From NCBI RefSeq assembly GCF_009930875.1, contig NZ_CP025249.1, positions 2,976,001 to 3,040,000 on the forward strand: 64,000 nucleotides of DNA. The letters run 5' to 3'. The notes under the pieces were generated by a model. It ran no database searches and was not told the origin of the DNA. It saw nothing but the letters and a program-made list of their open reading frames with translations. Both the position numbers and the translations under genes were made by a program. Numbering within the stretch: position 1 is the stretch's first letter; each line of letters opens with the position of its first letter. Positions 20,153 through 29,323 of this stretch are shown here, piece after piece. Origin of the DNA: Actinomyces sp. 432 (GTDB lineage: Bacteria; Actinomycetota; Actinomycetes; Actinomycetales; Actinomycetaceae).

Positions 20153-21109
20153 TTACTGACGGCGCGCGTCGTCGAGTCGGGCCGTCTCCTCGGCCGTCAA
20201 CCGGGTGCCGACGGCGTGCCAGGCACTGGCCACCTGCTCGGGTCGGGACACCCCGACTACCGGGATGACGGACTGTGCGCGCGAGACCATCCAGGCGAGC
20301 ACGGCCTGCCCGACGTCCAGTCCGTGCCGCCGCGCCACCTCGTGCAGCGCCTCCAAGGCCCGGTCCCCCGGCACGTAGCCCTCGGGATAGGCGCGGTCAG
20401 AACGGGTGTAGGCGCCGGACAGAAGCGGGGAGTACCCCAGTCGAGTGATCCCGTGCTCCTGACACAGGCGGGAGACGTCGTCGTCCAGGAGGACCTGGAG
20501 CCCGAACTGCCTATTCACAGGTTCGATGTAGGTGAAGCGTTGCTGGAGCGCCCGGTAGGGGTGGCCGGCAGGAGTCGCGGCCGCCTCGGCCAGGCGCGCC
20601 GCGGTGAGGTTCGAGGCCGCGACCGTCCGCACCAGGCCCTCGTCGACGAGTTCGCCCATCACCCCGAGCGTCTCCTCAAGCGGGACCGAGGAGTCGTCGA
20701 CGTGGCTGTAGAGGATGTCGATTGCCTCCACCCGCAGACGCCGCAGACATTCGTGGACCTGCTCGCGCACCGCCCGCCGAGACAGACCCCACGCATCCTC
20801 CAGTCCGGCTCCGGGGGTGCGCGGCCGGGCGCCCACCTTGGTAGCGATGACGATCTGCTCGCGCGCCGCGGAGCCGTGCGCCGCGAGCCAGTCCCCAATC
20901 ACGTTCTCCGACTCGTCCCCCACTCCCCCGACCCAGAAGGCGTAGTTGTTGGCGGTGTCCCACAGCCGCGCCCCGAGTTCAAAGGCCTCGTCCAGGCAGG
21001 CACGAGCACGCTCGACGGGCACCCGGGTCCCGAAATACATGGTGCCCAGAGCCATGGAGGGCACTTCCAGTTCGCCCATGCGGAATGATGTTGATGAAGA
21101 AGCAGCCAT
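20153..21109 (-). CDS. Aldo/keto reductase
   Basis: A 318-residue TIM-barrel NAD(P)H-dependent oxidoreductase. The catalytic tetrad is visible: Asp51 (WDTANNY), Tyr56, Lys91 (IVIATKVG) and His136 (ILYSHVD). The C-terminal cofactor loop IPVVGVSRPEQVASA is also present. Members reduce aldehydes and ketones or sugar derivatives; it resembles the bacterial group with Gln/Asn at the barrel mouth, but the substrate cannot be read. It is on the same strand as the alpha/beta hydrolase upstream with a 46-bp gap, so they may share a transcript. Confidence 0.92.
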   Translation of the reverse strand: MAASSSTSFRMGELEVPSMALGTMYFGTRVPVERARACLDEAFELGARLWDTANNYAFWVGGVGDESENVIGDWLAAHGSAAREQIVIATKVGARPRTPGAGLEDAWGLSRRAVREQVHECLRRLRVEAIDILYSHVDDSSVPLEETLGVMGELVDEGLVRTVAASNLTAARLAEAAATPAGHPYRALQQRFTYIEPVNRQFGLQVLLDDDVSRLCQEHGITRLGYSPLLSGAYTRSDRAYPEGYVPGDRALEALHEVARRHGLDVGQAVLAWMVSRAQSVIPVVGVSRPEQVASAWHAVGTRLTAEETARLDDARRQ

Positions 21110-21155
21110 GACGTCATTAAAGGAGCTGGACCGCGGTCCAGGTCAAGACGCCGCG

Positions 21156-22358
21156 TCAGGGAATCGCCGCGAGTGCACCAGCCGCTTTCAGCACCGGGCC
21201 CAGGGCACTTGACGCCCCCTGGCGCGGCAGGCGTGCAAGCCCGGCCATCCGCTCGGGGATGCGATGCGCATGGCCGCCGCCCGCGGCGTGGGCAATGGCC
21301 AGCGCCAGCAGCGGATGGGTATCCAGAGCGCTGTGCCCCAGGTCCGCAACCGGCGCCAGGACTGCGTCGGGCGCCAGCTGAGCGATCCGCTGCGCGACGG
21401 GGCGCGGAGTACGCAGATCGCGATCCCCGGAGACGACGACGATCGGGAAGTCATAGTCGGGCGCCGCCTGCCGCAGGTCTACGGGCGTCCCGCGGAAGGC
21501 GGGCATCCGGGAGGCGGCCTCCACGAAGAACAGCTGCGGGTCCAGCGGTCCACCGTCTACGGGGAGTCCGTAGCCTAGTTCCCCGTAGGCGATGCCGGAG
21601 ACGAGGTCGGGCTCCATCAGGAATGCAATCCCCTCACCCTCGACTTCGCCGCGGCCGGCCGCAGCCAGCGCTTTCCACAACCATCCCATACGCCCCTCGC
21701 GCCAGGCATCGGCCAGCGTGTGCAGCGTCTGCGGGCCCGCGAACTCATATACGACCTGGACCACGTGCGCGAGCTGGTCGGCCGGCCGGTCCTCGGCCAG
21801 CGTCCGAATCTGCGCGGCAACGGCGTGGGTTGCGGCGTCGTCGCCGTCCCACAGGAGACGACGCCGGTAGCCGCGGGCCGCCTTCAGGTCGTCCTCCGGA
21901 TCGAGTATGGGCGAGTCGAGCACGAGCGCCTCGACCCGCTCGGGGTGCCGCACGGCGAGCAGCTGGGCCAGGTAGGTGCCGTAACTCGACCCGAGGACCG
22001 TGACGCTCTCCACGCCCTCGGCGTCGAGTACGGCCGCGAGGTCGTCGGCGGCGGCCACGCCGGTGACGTCGGAGACCAGCAGGTCGGCACCGGTGGTGTC
22101 ACGCCGTGACATGCCCACGCCGCGGTGCTCGACCATGAGCAGGTCCATGCCGCGCCGTGCCGCCCCGGCCCGCAGTCCCGCATACGGGCTGATTGACGCC
22201 AGGCCGGGGCCGCCGGGGATGATCAGCGTCGGACGGGGCGAGGGCGGTCCACTGCGCAGGTAGGCGAGTTCGAACTCGCGCCCGCCCGCGAGCCGCCGCC
22301 GTACCGAGGCCCCTTGCCGGGCGAAGATCGTCCGCGAACGCCGCTCCATTGATGCCAT
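21156..22358 (-). CDS. Alpha/beta hydrolase (proline iminopeptidase-like)
   Basis: A 400-residue hydrolase. It has the oxyanion segment IIPGGPGLAS, VEHRGVGMS, and the nucleophile elbow G-S-S125-Y-G-T (residues 123-128). The acid (SGDRDLRTPRPVAQRI) and the histidine (LGHSALDTHP) follow in the expected order. HGGPG-type proline iminopeptidases and tripeptidyl aminopeptidases share this layout. ATG at 22358 overlaps the upstream divergent frame; an internal ATG (MERRSR, 22349) is a possible start. Confidence 0.88.
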   Translation of the reverse strand: MASMERRSRTIFARQGASVRRRLAGGREFELAYLRSGPPSPRPTLIIPGGPGLASISPYAGLRAGAARRGMDLLMVEHRGVGMSRRDTTGADLLVSDVTGVAAADDLAAVLDAEGVESVTVLGSSYGTYLAQLLAVRHPERVEALVLDSPILDPEDDLKAARGYRRRLLWDGDDAATHAVAAQIRTLAEDRPADQLAHVVQVVYEFAGPQTLHTLADAWREGRMGWLWKALAAAGRGEVEGEGIAFLMEPDLVSGIAYGELGYGLPVDGGPLDPQLFFVEAASRMPAFRGTPVDLRQAAPDYDFPIVVVSGDRDLRTPRPVAQRIAQLAPDAVLAPVADLGHSALDTHPLLALAIAHAAGGGHAHRIPERMAGLARLPRQGASSALGPVLKAAGALAAIP

Positions 22359-22387
22359 GCCCGCACATTACTCGGCAGGACGCCTGC

Positions 22388-22816
22388 ATGGGCCGGACCG
22401 AGACCAACCAGCGCGACGACGACGCCTACTACGACACCTACGACGAGGACATCGCCGCTGGCCGCGTGAAGCCGATGCGCACCACCCATCGGGCCAACCC
22501 GGGCCGCGTCAGCGATGACGAGTTCGATGCGATCTTCCGAGGACGTCCCAACCCGGGTGAGGCGCACGCGACCGGCGCCGGCCGATCCCCGGCACGGCAT
22601 GTGCGCTTCAGCCCCGCCACCGACGCGGCCCTCTCCGAATACGTCAAGGCACCTGACACCACGGCGAGCGCGGTAATCCGCGAGGCCGTTGAGCCTGCCT
22701 CACCGGCGCCTGAACCCGTGCACGCATCGGCCGTGCGGTTCCAGCCGCGGGGAACGGCAACCCGGGCGGCACATGCATCCCGATTTGGGATTCATCTTGG
22801 TATGCTGATGCCGTGA
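22388..22816 (+). CDS. CopG/ribbon-helix-helix-like protein, probably a degraded antitoxin
   Basis: A 142-residue protein. The acidic head (RDDDAYYDTYDEDIAAGRVKP) and the segment RHVRFSPATDAALSEYVKAPDTTASAVIREAV resemble actinobacterial antitoxins whose ribbon-helix-helix domain reads R-x-VRLSPATDAAL...SAVIRDAV. After that the sequence loses character (Pro/Ala-rich, ending FGIHLGMLMP) and runs through the likely promoter of the next gene, with which it shares a GTGA overlap. It may be a remnant whose toxin partner is gone. Confidence 0.5.
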   Translation: MGRTETNQRDDDAYYDTYDEDIAAGRVKPMRTTHRANPGRVSDDEFDAIFRGRPNPGEAHATGAGRSPARHVRFSPATDAALSEYVKAPDTTASAVIREAVEPASPAPEPVHASAVRFQPRGTATRAAHASRFGIHLGMLMP

Positions 22817-23046
22817 GCACGCAGATCACGGTACGCCTGCCCGACGACGTCGTCGCCTTCCTCAATGACGCCGTCTCCGCGGGAGAGGAGACGAGCCGGG
22901 CGGCGCTGGTCACCAAGGCCCTGCAACGGGAGATACGCCGCTGGGCCGCGCTTCGCGACGCCGAATTACTCCGCGGGAAGGGCGCTGCCGACGATCTGGA
23001 TGAACTGGTCGCCTGGACGGCCAGCAACACCGAATTCGGCGACTGA
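22813..23046 (+). CDS. Ribbon-helix-helix antitoxin (MazE-like partner)
   Basis: A 77-residue protein: STQITVRLPDDVVAFLNDAVSAGEETSRAALVTKALQREIRRWAALRDAELL is a ribbon-helix-helix DNA-binding and dimerisation domain, followed by an acidic tail (ADDLDELVAWTASNTEFGD) of the kind that inhibits the toxin. It starts with GTG and precedes a MazF-type gene by 17 bp. Antitoxins of this kind repress their own operon. Confidence 0.85.
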   Translation: MSTQITVRLPDDVVAFLNDAVSAGEETSRAALVTKALQREIRRWAALRDAELLRGKGAADDLDELVAWTASNTEFGD

Positions 23047-23063
23047 TTCACGGGCACGGAATC

Positions 23064-23384
23064 ATGAGGCAGATCCGACTGGCGCGGCTCGACAAGACCC
23101 GCCCCGTCGTCGTACTCACGCGGGCGGCGGCACTCACGGCCATGACCAAGGTGACGGTCGCGCCGATCACCTCCACGATCAAAGGCCTGTCCAGCGAGGT
23201 ACCCGTGGGTCCCGCCCAGGGGCTCGACCACCCCGGCGCCATCTCACTGGACAACGTACTGACCATTCCGACGGCGTCGCTCGGCCGCGTCGTCGACTAT
23301 CTCACCGAGGAACAGGAGCACATGCTCGCCCGCGCGATGGTGCTCGCCTTCGACCTGGAGCTGCCGGTGCCCGCCGAGCGGTGA
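23064..23384 (+). CDS. MazF/PemK-type endoribonuclease toxin
   Basis: A 106-residue toxin: MRQIRLARLDKTRPVVVLTRA is the first strand pair of the MazF SH3-like barrel, followed by MTKVTVAPITSTIKGLSSEVPVGP and AISLDNVLTIPTASLGRVVDYLTEE, the classic order of conserved MazF blocks. The family cleaves RNA at short specific sequences. The Asp and Arg/Thr-containing loops (LDNVLTIP) are present, so it is likely active. It forms a type II toxin-antitoxin pair with the gene just upstream. Confidence 0.92.
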   Translation: MRQIRLARLDKTRPVVVLTRAAALTAMTKVTVAPITSTIKGLSSEVPVGPAQGLDHPGAISLDNVLTIPTASLGRVVDYLTEEQEHMLARAMVLAFDLELPVPAER

Positions 23385-23602
23385 TTCGCGACGCCGTTGT
23401 CACTCCTCCCCAGCCAGGAGGGCGAGCGTTGATAGCGACCTGTCACAGCCGGACCGATTCGACCGACGCAACCGGGAAGCTCCCGGCGACATCGCGGCAC
23501 AAAAGTCTGACAAACGATTGCGTGACGTCGGCGGACCGGCGGAGTTAAGCTGCCCAATATAGCGCAGATCACTTCCCCTACCATCTCGACGAGGAGATCC
23601 CT

Positions 23603-24915
23603 ATGACGAATCCATCAACCGCAGCCGCGCCCTCCGGCAGGCGCGCCACCCAGGAGGAGATCGACGCCTTCTTCGCGCCGCCCACCAAGGAGGTTGGGCC
23701 GCTGTTCATCGTCTCCTACCTGGCCGCCCAGCTCTTCTTCTTCATCGCCCTCATGGGTCCCGCGATCGTGTCGATCCAGAACAAGGCCATGCTCATGTTC
23801 CCGCACGACACGGCTGCACAAGCCACTGCAGTCTCCCGGATTGCCGGTCTGGGGCACTGGGCGCGGTCTTCGCCAACGTCATCTTCGGGCAGGTATCCGA
23901 CCGCACCATGTGGCGCTGGGGCAGGCGCCGCCCCTGGCTGGTGATCGGCATGCTCGGCATGACAGTTGGCCTCGCAATCATGGGACTGACCAACACCGTA
24001 CCGGCGGTCGCCGTCGGCTGGCTCATCGCCCAGATCGGCGCCAACGCCGCCCTGGCGCCCTTCGTCGCCGTGCTGTCTGACCAGGTGCCTGAGTTCCAGC
24101 GCGCCCGTATCAGCTCGATGATCTCCATCGCTCAGAACCTAGCCATCTTGATCGCCACCTATCTGTCTAACGGGCTGAAGGACAACCTCGCGGTGCTGTA
24201 CATCGCCCCAGCCATCCCGGCGATCCTGGTCATGACCTGGTTCGCCTTCGTCCTACCGGACAAGCAGCTGACCATCAAGCCACCCCGGCTCGACCTGATC
24301 GGTCTAATCAAAACCTTCTGGGTGAACCCCATTGCGCACCCCGACTACGCCTTAGCCTGGGCCGGGCGCTTCCTGATCACCCTGTGCTCCTTCTCCTTCA
24401 CCACCTACCGCCTCATGTACCTGGTCAACCGGGTCGGCCTCACGAGGGATGAAGGACTGAGCGTCCAGGCCACTTCGGTGCTCATTTACACGATCACTCT
24501 CATGGCCGCGAGCTTCGTGGGCGGACAGTTGTCAGACCGACTCCACCGCCGCAAGGCCTTCGTCTTCGCCGCCTCCGCGCTGTTTGGCCTCGGCACTTTA
24601 ATGCTGGCACACACCACCACGGTGTCCGGCTTCTACATGGTGGAGGCCGTCATGGGCCTGGCCTACGGCGTCTACATCTCCGTTGACCTCGCCCTGGTGG
24701 TGGACGTCCTGCCCAACCCGGACAACGCCGGCAAGGACCTGGGCGTGTTCAACATCGCCAATGCCCTGCCGCAGTCGCTCGCCCCGTACATGGCACCGTT
24801 CTTCCTGGGCATCGGCTCGCCGGAGAAGATGAACTACCCGGCCCTGTGCTACTTCGCCGGCATCTGCGCGATCGTCGGCGGCGTGCTGGCCATCTTCATC
24901 AAGAAGGTGAAGTAG
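23603..24915 (+). pseudogene. MFS transporter, frameshifted
   Basis: A major facilitator permease whose two parts are in different frames: MTNPSTAAAPSGRRATQEEIDAFF to SRIAGLG in one, LGAVFANVIFGQVSDRTMWRWGRRRPW to the end in the other. The shift falls at the GGGG run 23851-23854; adding one G restores a single 437-residue protein with about 12 membrane spans and the MFS loop GQVSDRTMWRWGRRRP. The second half has a matching loop (GQLSDRLHRRKAF). It resembles sugar/cation symporter-like MFS members; the substrate is not evident. GAGGAG precedes the ATG. Since three other genes in the window have the same kind of lesion, a sequencing error is likely. Confidence 0.85.
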
Positions 24916-24958
24916 GGCATCATCCACGGCTGCCGCCCCGCCGCGGACGGCAGACACT

Positions 24959-25005
24959 GCGCCCGGTGGCGCCCTCGGCTCAGCAGCCGGGGCGTCACCG
25001 GGCGC
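24959..25005 (+). terminator. GC-rich hairpin after the MFS gene
   Basis: Arms 24959-24975 and 24989-25005 pair at 15 of 17 positions (GCGCCCGGTG/CACCGGGCGC). There is no strong T tract, as often in high-GC actinobacteria. Confidence 0.55.
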
Positions 25006-25111
25006 CTCTGTTCCCCGGCAGGAGTGGACACTCACAGCGCGGCCGCAGGCGGCGCTGGTAGCTTGGCGGCGCTATGACGGCAGCGGACGCCGCGCGGCCG
25101 CCGGCACACGG

Positions 25112-26881
25112 ATGGCCACGCAGCGACAGCCCCACGGTTACCGCCACACCGCCGCCGTCGCAGCACCGCCCACGAGTCACCGCACCCTTAGGAGCCCCTT
25201 GTCCGCCCCTCCCGGCACCTTGATTAACCGGCTCTCAGGCGTCACCCGCCGCCTACGCCGCCGTTGGGAACTCGGTTACGGCGCCTGGATCCTGGGCGGG
25301 CTGGTCTTCGTCACCTGGACGGTCCTGGTTCGCGCCGGTTGCACCGACCGCCTCGACGCCGCCCTGACGGTGCCCGTGCTGCCGCCGCGCTCGGGCCGGG
25401 GGCAGGTGCTCGAGGCGGTCTCCCTGCTCACCCACCCGCTGCTGATCTACACGGCCATCGCCGTGGCCGCCGTCGTCGCCTACCAGCAGCGCATGCGGCG
25501 CCTGGCCACCGCCCTGGTCACCTCCCTGCTCGGCCTGCCGCTGCAAGTCGGCATCGCCACCTGGATCGACCACGCCCGCCCCTCCTCCGCCTTCGCCGAC
25601 TCCCTGTCCTACCGCGGCTTCGCCTACCCGGCCGGGCACGCCGTCGCCATGACCGTAGCCGCCTGGGTCCTGGTCACCCTCACCCGGGCCCGACGGCGCC
25701 CCACCTCACAAATCCGCCTGTGGCGGGTGGCGGGGATTCTCGCCGTCGCCGTCACCTGCGCAAGCCAGTGGGCCATGGGCCTGCAATCCATCTCCGACCT
25801 GATCGGCGGGGTGCTGCTTGGCGCCACCGTCGCCAACCTCGCCCTGAGCGTGGGCGGTACCGAGGAGATCCTGGCGTCATGGGCGCATATCGGCCTGCCG
25901 TCCGCCACCGTGGACAAGCGCGCCGCCATCGTCTACAACCCCACCAAGTTCGATGACCTGTCCCTACTGCGTCGGCGCGTGGAGTCCGAGGTGCTGGCCG
26001 CCGGCTGGCAGCCCACCCTCTGGCTGGAGACCGCCCCCGACGACGCCGGCCACGAGCAGACCCGCCGCGCCCTGGCCGCCGGCGTCGACCTGGTGCTGGC
26101 CGCGGGCGGAGACGGCACCGTGCGCGCCGTATCCAGCGAACTCGCGGGCAGCGGGGTCCCCATGGCGCTGCTACCCACCGGCACCGGCAACCTGCTGGCC
26201 CGCAACCTGCAGGTACCGCTCGACACCGACGCCGCACTGCGCCTGGCCCTGTCCGGCACCGCTCGCGCCATAGACGTCGTGCGCTGCACCTGGGACGGCG
26301 GCACCGAGCGCTTCGTGGTCATGGCCGGCCTCGGCCTGGACGCCCGCATCATGGCGGACACCAGCGACGACCTGAAGAGGGTGATCCGCTCCGGCGCCTA
26401 CGTGGTGGCCGCCGTGCAGAACGCCGTACCGCACCCCTTCGCCGTCGACGTGGCGCTCGACGACGCCCCCGGGCACGCGGACGCCCCCGGCACGCCTGCC
26501 GAGCACCGGGTGGTCATGGCGCTGTTGGGCAACGTCGGCACGATCACCGGCGGCATGACGATCTTCCCGCAGGCCGTCCCCGACGACGGCCGCGTGGACC
26601 TGCTGCTCACCGGCCCCAACCGGATCACCGACTGGGCCAAGGTCGGCGCGGGCCTACTGATCGGCCAGGACGTGGACGGCGTCAGCCACCACCAGGCCCG
26701 CCGCCTGACCCTGACCACGCCCGAGCCGGTTCCCTTCGAGCTCGACGGTGACCCCGTGGGCCGCACCCGGAGACTGGTGGCCGAGGTCGAGCCCGGTGCC
26801 CTACACGTCGTCGTCCCGCCCGACCCCACTCGCCCCTCGCCGAGACCGGCACAAGTAACGCACCGAGACCGGCACAAGTAA
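25112..26881 (+). CDS. PAP2-like membrane domain fused to a diacylglycerol/lipid kinase
   Basis: A 589-residue fusion. Residues about 50-265 are a multi-pass PAP2 region (IDHARPSS, YPAGH, SQWAMGLQSISD). Residues about 270-580 are a YegS/DagK-type lipid kinase with AIVYNPTKF, the ATP motif LAAGGDGTVRAV and PTGTGNLLARNL. Such fusions are common in actinobacteria and are linked to phospholipid turnover. The PAP2 motifs are degenerate: the SRx5Hx3D block has Gln in place of both Arg and His. ATG at 25112 is the longest good start; TTG at 25199 with AGGAG just upstream is a plausible alternative. The last codons run into a 23-bp repeat that provides the TAA stop. Confidence 0.85.
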   Translation: MATQRQPHGYRHTAAVAAPPTSHRTLRSPLSAPPGTLINRLSGVTRRLRRRWELGYGAWILGGLVFVTWTVLVRAGCTDRLDAALTVPVLPPRSGRGQVLEAVSLLTHPLLIYTAIAVAAVVAYQQRMRRLATALVTSLLGLPLQVGIATWIDHARPSSAFADSLSYRGFAYPAGHAVAMTVAAWVLVTLTRARRRPTSQIRLWRVAGILAVAVTCASQWAMGLQSISDLIGGVLLGATVANLALSVGGTEEILASWAHIGLPSATVDKRAAIVYNPTKFDDLSLLRRRVESEVLAAGWQPTLWLETAPDDAGHEQTRRALAAGVDLVLAAGGDGTVRAVSSELAGSGVPMALLPTGTGNLLARNLQVPLDTDAALRLALSGTARAIDVVRCTWDGGTERFVVMAGLGLDARIMADTSDDLKRVIRSGAYVVAAVQNAVPHPFAVDVALDDAPGHADAPGTPAEHRVVMALLGNVGTITGGMTIFPQAVPDDGRVDLLLTGPNRITDWAKVGAGLLIGQDVDGVSHHQARRLTLTTPEPVPFELDGDPVGRTRRLVAEVEPGALHVVVPPDPTRPSPRPAQVTHRDRHK

Positions 26882-26885
26882 CGCC
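26841..26885 (+). repeat. 23-bp dispersed repeat, locus 2 (two units, providing a stop codon)
   Basis: Two nearly identical units CGAGACCGGCACAAGTAACG. The first is translated as part of the upstream lipid kinase gene, and the TAA inside AAGTAACG of the second is its stop codon. Confidence 0.78.
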
Positions 26886-26887
26886 TC

Positions 26888-26985
26888 CGCGTTTCACGAC
26901 CCCCGGGTACACTCCACGACCCCAGGACGGTCGTGCAACGTACCCCAAGGTCGTGGACTGCACCCCAAGGTCATGTTTTGCGAAG
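26888..26985. repeat. Short repeats with ACGACCCC / AAGGTCGTG cores
   Basis: CACGACCCCCGGGTAC, CACGACCCCAGGAC, then in inverted sense GTACCCCAAGGTCGTG and GCACCCCAAGGTCATG, spaced about 20-23 bases apart between the lipid kinase gene and murT. Confidence 0.6.
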
Positions 26986-27083
26986 CCGCAATCCCATACG
27001 CGCCCACCACCACCCCATACCGCCAAGGCAGAGGCACTCATCTAGACTGGGGCGATCCGCCGTCGACCACAGGCAGGAGCCCC

Positions 27084-28556
27084 ATGCGTTCACGACTCAC
27101 CGTCGCACTGGGCCGTACGGCCCGCACCCTGGCCCGTCTACGCGGAGGCGGTTCCGGCGGCACCGCCTTCCCCGGCCTGGTCATGGAGCGCACCGACCCC
27201 GGCTTCCTCGCCCGCACCCTGGACCGGCTGCCACACGGGGTGGTGCTGGTCTCCGGCACGAACGGCAAGACCACCACCACCAAGATGGTGGTGCAGCTGC
27301 TGCGCGACCAGGGCCTGAAGGTCTTCACCAACCGCACCGGCTCCAACTTCGTGCGCGGCGTGCTGGCAGCCCTGCTCACCGAGGTCGACGCCGCCGGCCA
27401 CCTGGACGCCGACGTCGCCGTCCTGGAGCTCGACGAGGCCCACGCCGTCCACTTCGTCCGCGCCGTTAAGCCGCGGGCCGCCCTCGTGCTCAACGTCATG
27501 CGCGACCAGCTGGACCGCTTCGGCGAGATCGACTACACGGCCTCCCTGCTGCGCAAGGCCGCCCTTGCCACCCGTGACGTGGTGGTGGTCAACGCCGACG
27601 ACCCGCGCCTGAACAGCGAGCGCTTCCTGGAGGGCGTGTCCGCCCGCACCGCCGCCTTCGGGGTCGGCCCCGCCCTGCGCTCGGTGTTCCTGTCCGACGA
27701 CGACCTGCGCACCGAGCAGGCTGCCGCCCCCGCCGACGGCGAACCCGACGACGGCGGCGTGCCCGAGTCCGCCTCCGCGCCCGGGACGCTCGCCGACGAC
27801 GCAGCCGAGCCCGCTGCTGACCAGGATGCCCCCGGCTCCCCCTGCCCGGCCCCGCGCGTGCGCCTGCTGGCGCTGGCGGGCAACGAGGCCACCATCGAGG
27901 TTGACGGCACCGCGCACCGGGTCGCCTTCGCCATCCCGGGCATCCACAACGTCCTCAACGCCTGCGCCGCCCTCGCCCTGGTGCTCGAGGTGCTCGGGGA
28001 CCGGGCCGACCTGCCCCGCCTGCTGACGACCCTGTCCGAGATCCGCCCCGCCTTCGGCCGCGGCGAGGTCATCACCCTGGACGGTCGCCCGGTGCAGCTC
28101 TCGCTGGTGAAGAACCCGGCCGGCTTCCGCATGAGCCTGCTCTCCGCACCCACCGCCCGGGCCGACGCCACCAGTCGGACGGATACCGTGGACGCCGGCC
28201 CCGGCAGCCCGTCCTCCCCCACGTCCGCCGACGAGCTGATCATGATCGCCATCAACGACGAGTACGCCGACGGCCGTGACATGTCCTGGCTGTGGGACGT
28301 GGACTTCACCTCCCTCAAGCGGGCGGGCGTCGCCGTCGTCACGGGCGTGCGTGCATGGGACATGGCGCTGCGGCTGCGCTACGACGAGGTACCCGCAGGC
28401 GTCGTCGAACCGGATCTGGCGGCCGCCCTGGATGCCCTGCGTGAGCGGGCCGCCGCGGAGGACCGCCCCATGCGCGTGTACACCAGCTACACCGCCATGC
28501 TGGCGCTGCGCGCCCGCCTCGGGCAGCTGACCGAAGTCGAGGAGGTCATGAAGTGA
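27084..28556 (+). CDS. murT: MurT, lipid II isoglutaminyl synthase ligase subunit
   Basis: A 490-residue Mur-ligase homologue that, with GatD, amidates the D-glutamate of lipid II. The ATP loop is VSGTNGKTTTTKM (G61-K62); NADDPRLNSERFLE and the Mur middle-domain segment GIHNVLNACAALALV follow, then the DUF1727 C-terminal domain with IAINDEYADGRDMSWLWDVDF. The zinc-ribbon position (about residues 215-255) is replaced by an Asp/Pro/Ala-rich stretch with a single Cys. ATG at 27084 has AGGAG upstream and fits the family start. Its stop overlaps the gatD GTG by 4 bases. Confidence 0.95.
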   Translation: MRSRLTVALGRTARTLARLRGGGSGGTAFPGLVMERTDPGFLARTLDRLPHGVVLVSGTNGKTTTTKMVVQLLRDQGLKVFTNRTGSNFVRGVLAALLTEVDAAGHLDADVAVLELDEAHAVHFVRAVKPRAALVLNVMRDQLDRFGEIDYTASLLRKAALATRDVVVVNADDPRLNSERFLEGVSARTAAFGVGPALRSVFLSDDDLRTEQAAAPADGEPDDGGVPESASAPGTLADDAAEPAADQDAPGSPCPAPRVRLLALAGNEATIEVDGTAHRVAFAIPGIHNVLNACAALALVLEVLGDRADLPRLLTTLSEIRPAFGRGEVITLDGRPVQLSLVKNPAGFRMSLLSAPTARADATSRTDTVDAGPGSPSSPTSADELIMIAINDEYADGRDMSWLWDVDFTSLKRAGVAVVTGVRAWDMALRLRYDEVPAGVVEPDLAAALDALRERAAAEDRPMRVYTSYTAMLALRARLGQLTEVEEVMK

Positions 28557-29317
28557 GCACCGCCCCCACCACCTACCACCATGGCGGCGACGGCCCCGCC
28601 CGCGGCCGCATCCGCGTGCTGCAGCTGTACCCGCGGGATATGAACATCTACGGCGACTGGGGGAACCTGCTCACCCTGGCCCGCCGCGGTCAGTGGCACG
28701 GCTACGACGTCGAGCGCTTCGCATACAACCCCGGTGACGAGCTGCCGCAGGAGGTGGACCTGGTGCTGGGCGGCGGCGGCCAGGACTCCGGGCAGGAGCG
28801 CATCAAGGAGGACCTGGTCCAGATCGGCCCGCGCCTGCGTCAATGGGCGGACGACGGCGTACCCATGCTGGTCATCTGCGGCCTGTACCAGCTGTTCGGG
28901 CATCGCTTCGTCACCGGTGAGGGCTCCGAAATCCCCGGGATCGGGCTGCTGGATGCGCAGACGGTGGCCGGGCCGGGGCGGCTGATCGGCAACATCGTGC
29001 TGGACTCCCCCGAATTCGGCCGGGTGGTCGGCTATGAGAACCACTCCGGGCTGACCACGCTCGGCCCCCGCGCCGAACCCCTGGGCACGGTACGCTCCGG
29101 CGCCGGCAACAACGGCAAGGACGGCGCGGAGGGCGCCCGGTTCAAGCACGTGATCGGAACCTACCTGCACGGTCCGCTCCTGCCGAAGAACCCCGCGGTG
29201 GCCGACTGGCTGCTGCAGCGCGCGGTGGAACTGCGCGGTGGCACCTGGGATCCGCTGCCCATCGACGACGCCGACGCCCGCCGCGCCAGCAACGTCGCCG
29301 CCGCCCGGCCGAGGTGA
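28553..29317 (+). CDS. gatD: GatD, glutamine amidotransferase subunit
   Basis: A 254-residue class I (cobyric acid synthase CobB/CobQ-type) glutaminase that supplies ammonia to MurT. The catalytic Cys109 is in LVICGLYQLFG and His206 in TYLHGPLLPKNP. The opening VLQLYPRDMNIYGDWGN is the family signature. It starts with GTG overlapping murT, so the two subunits are translationally coupled. D-glutamate amidation is needed for peptidoglycan cross-linking in many actinobacteria. Confidence 0.96.
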   Translation: MSTAPTTYHHGGDGPARGRIRVLQLYPRDMNIYGDWGNLLTLARRGQWHGYDVERFAYNPGDELPQEVDLVLGGGGQDSGQERIKEDLVQIGPRLRQWADDGVPMLVICGLYQLFGHRFVTGEGSEIPGIGLLDAQTVAGPGRLIGNIVLDSPEFGRVVGYENHSGLTTLGPRAEPLGTVRSGAGNNGKDGAEGARFKHVIGTYLHGPLLPKNPAVADWLLQRAVELRGGTWDPLPIDDADARRASNVAAARPR

Positions 29318-29323
29318 CGTGCC

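Noticed and set aside
22264..22279. Perfect 16-bp palindrome GCGAGTTCGAACTCGC
   Set aside because: It is inside the alpha/beta hydrolase coding sequence at conserved residues; a coincidence of codon use is likely.
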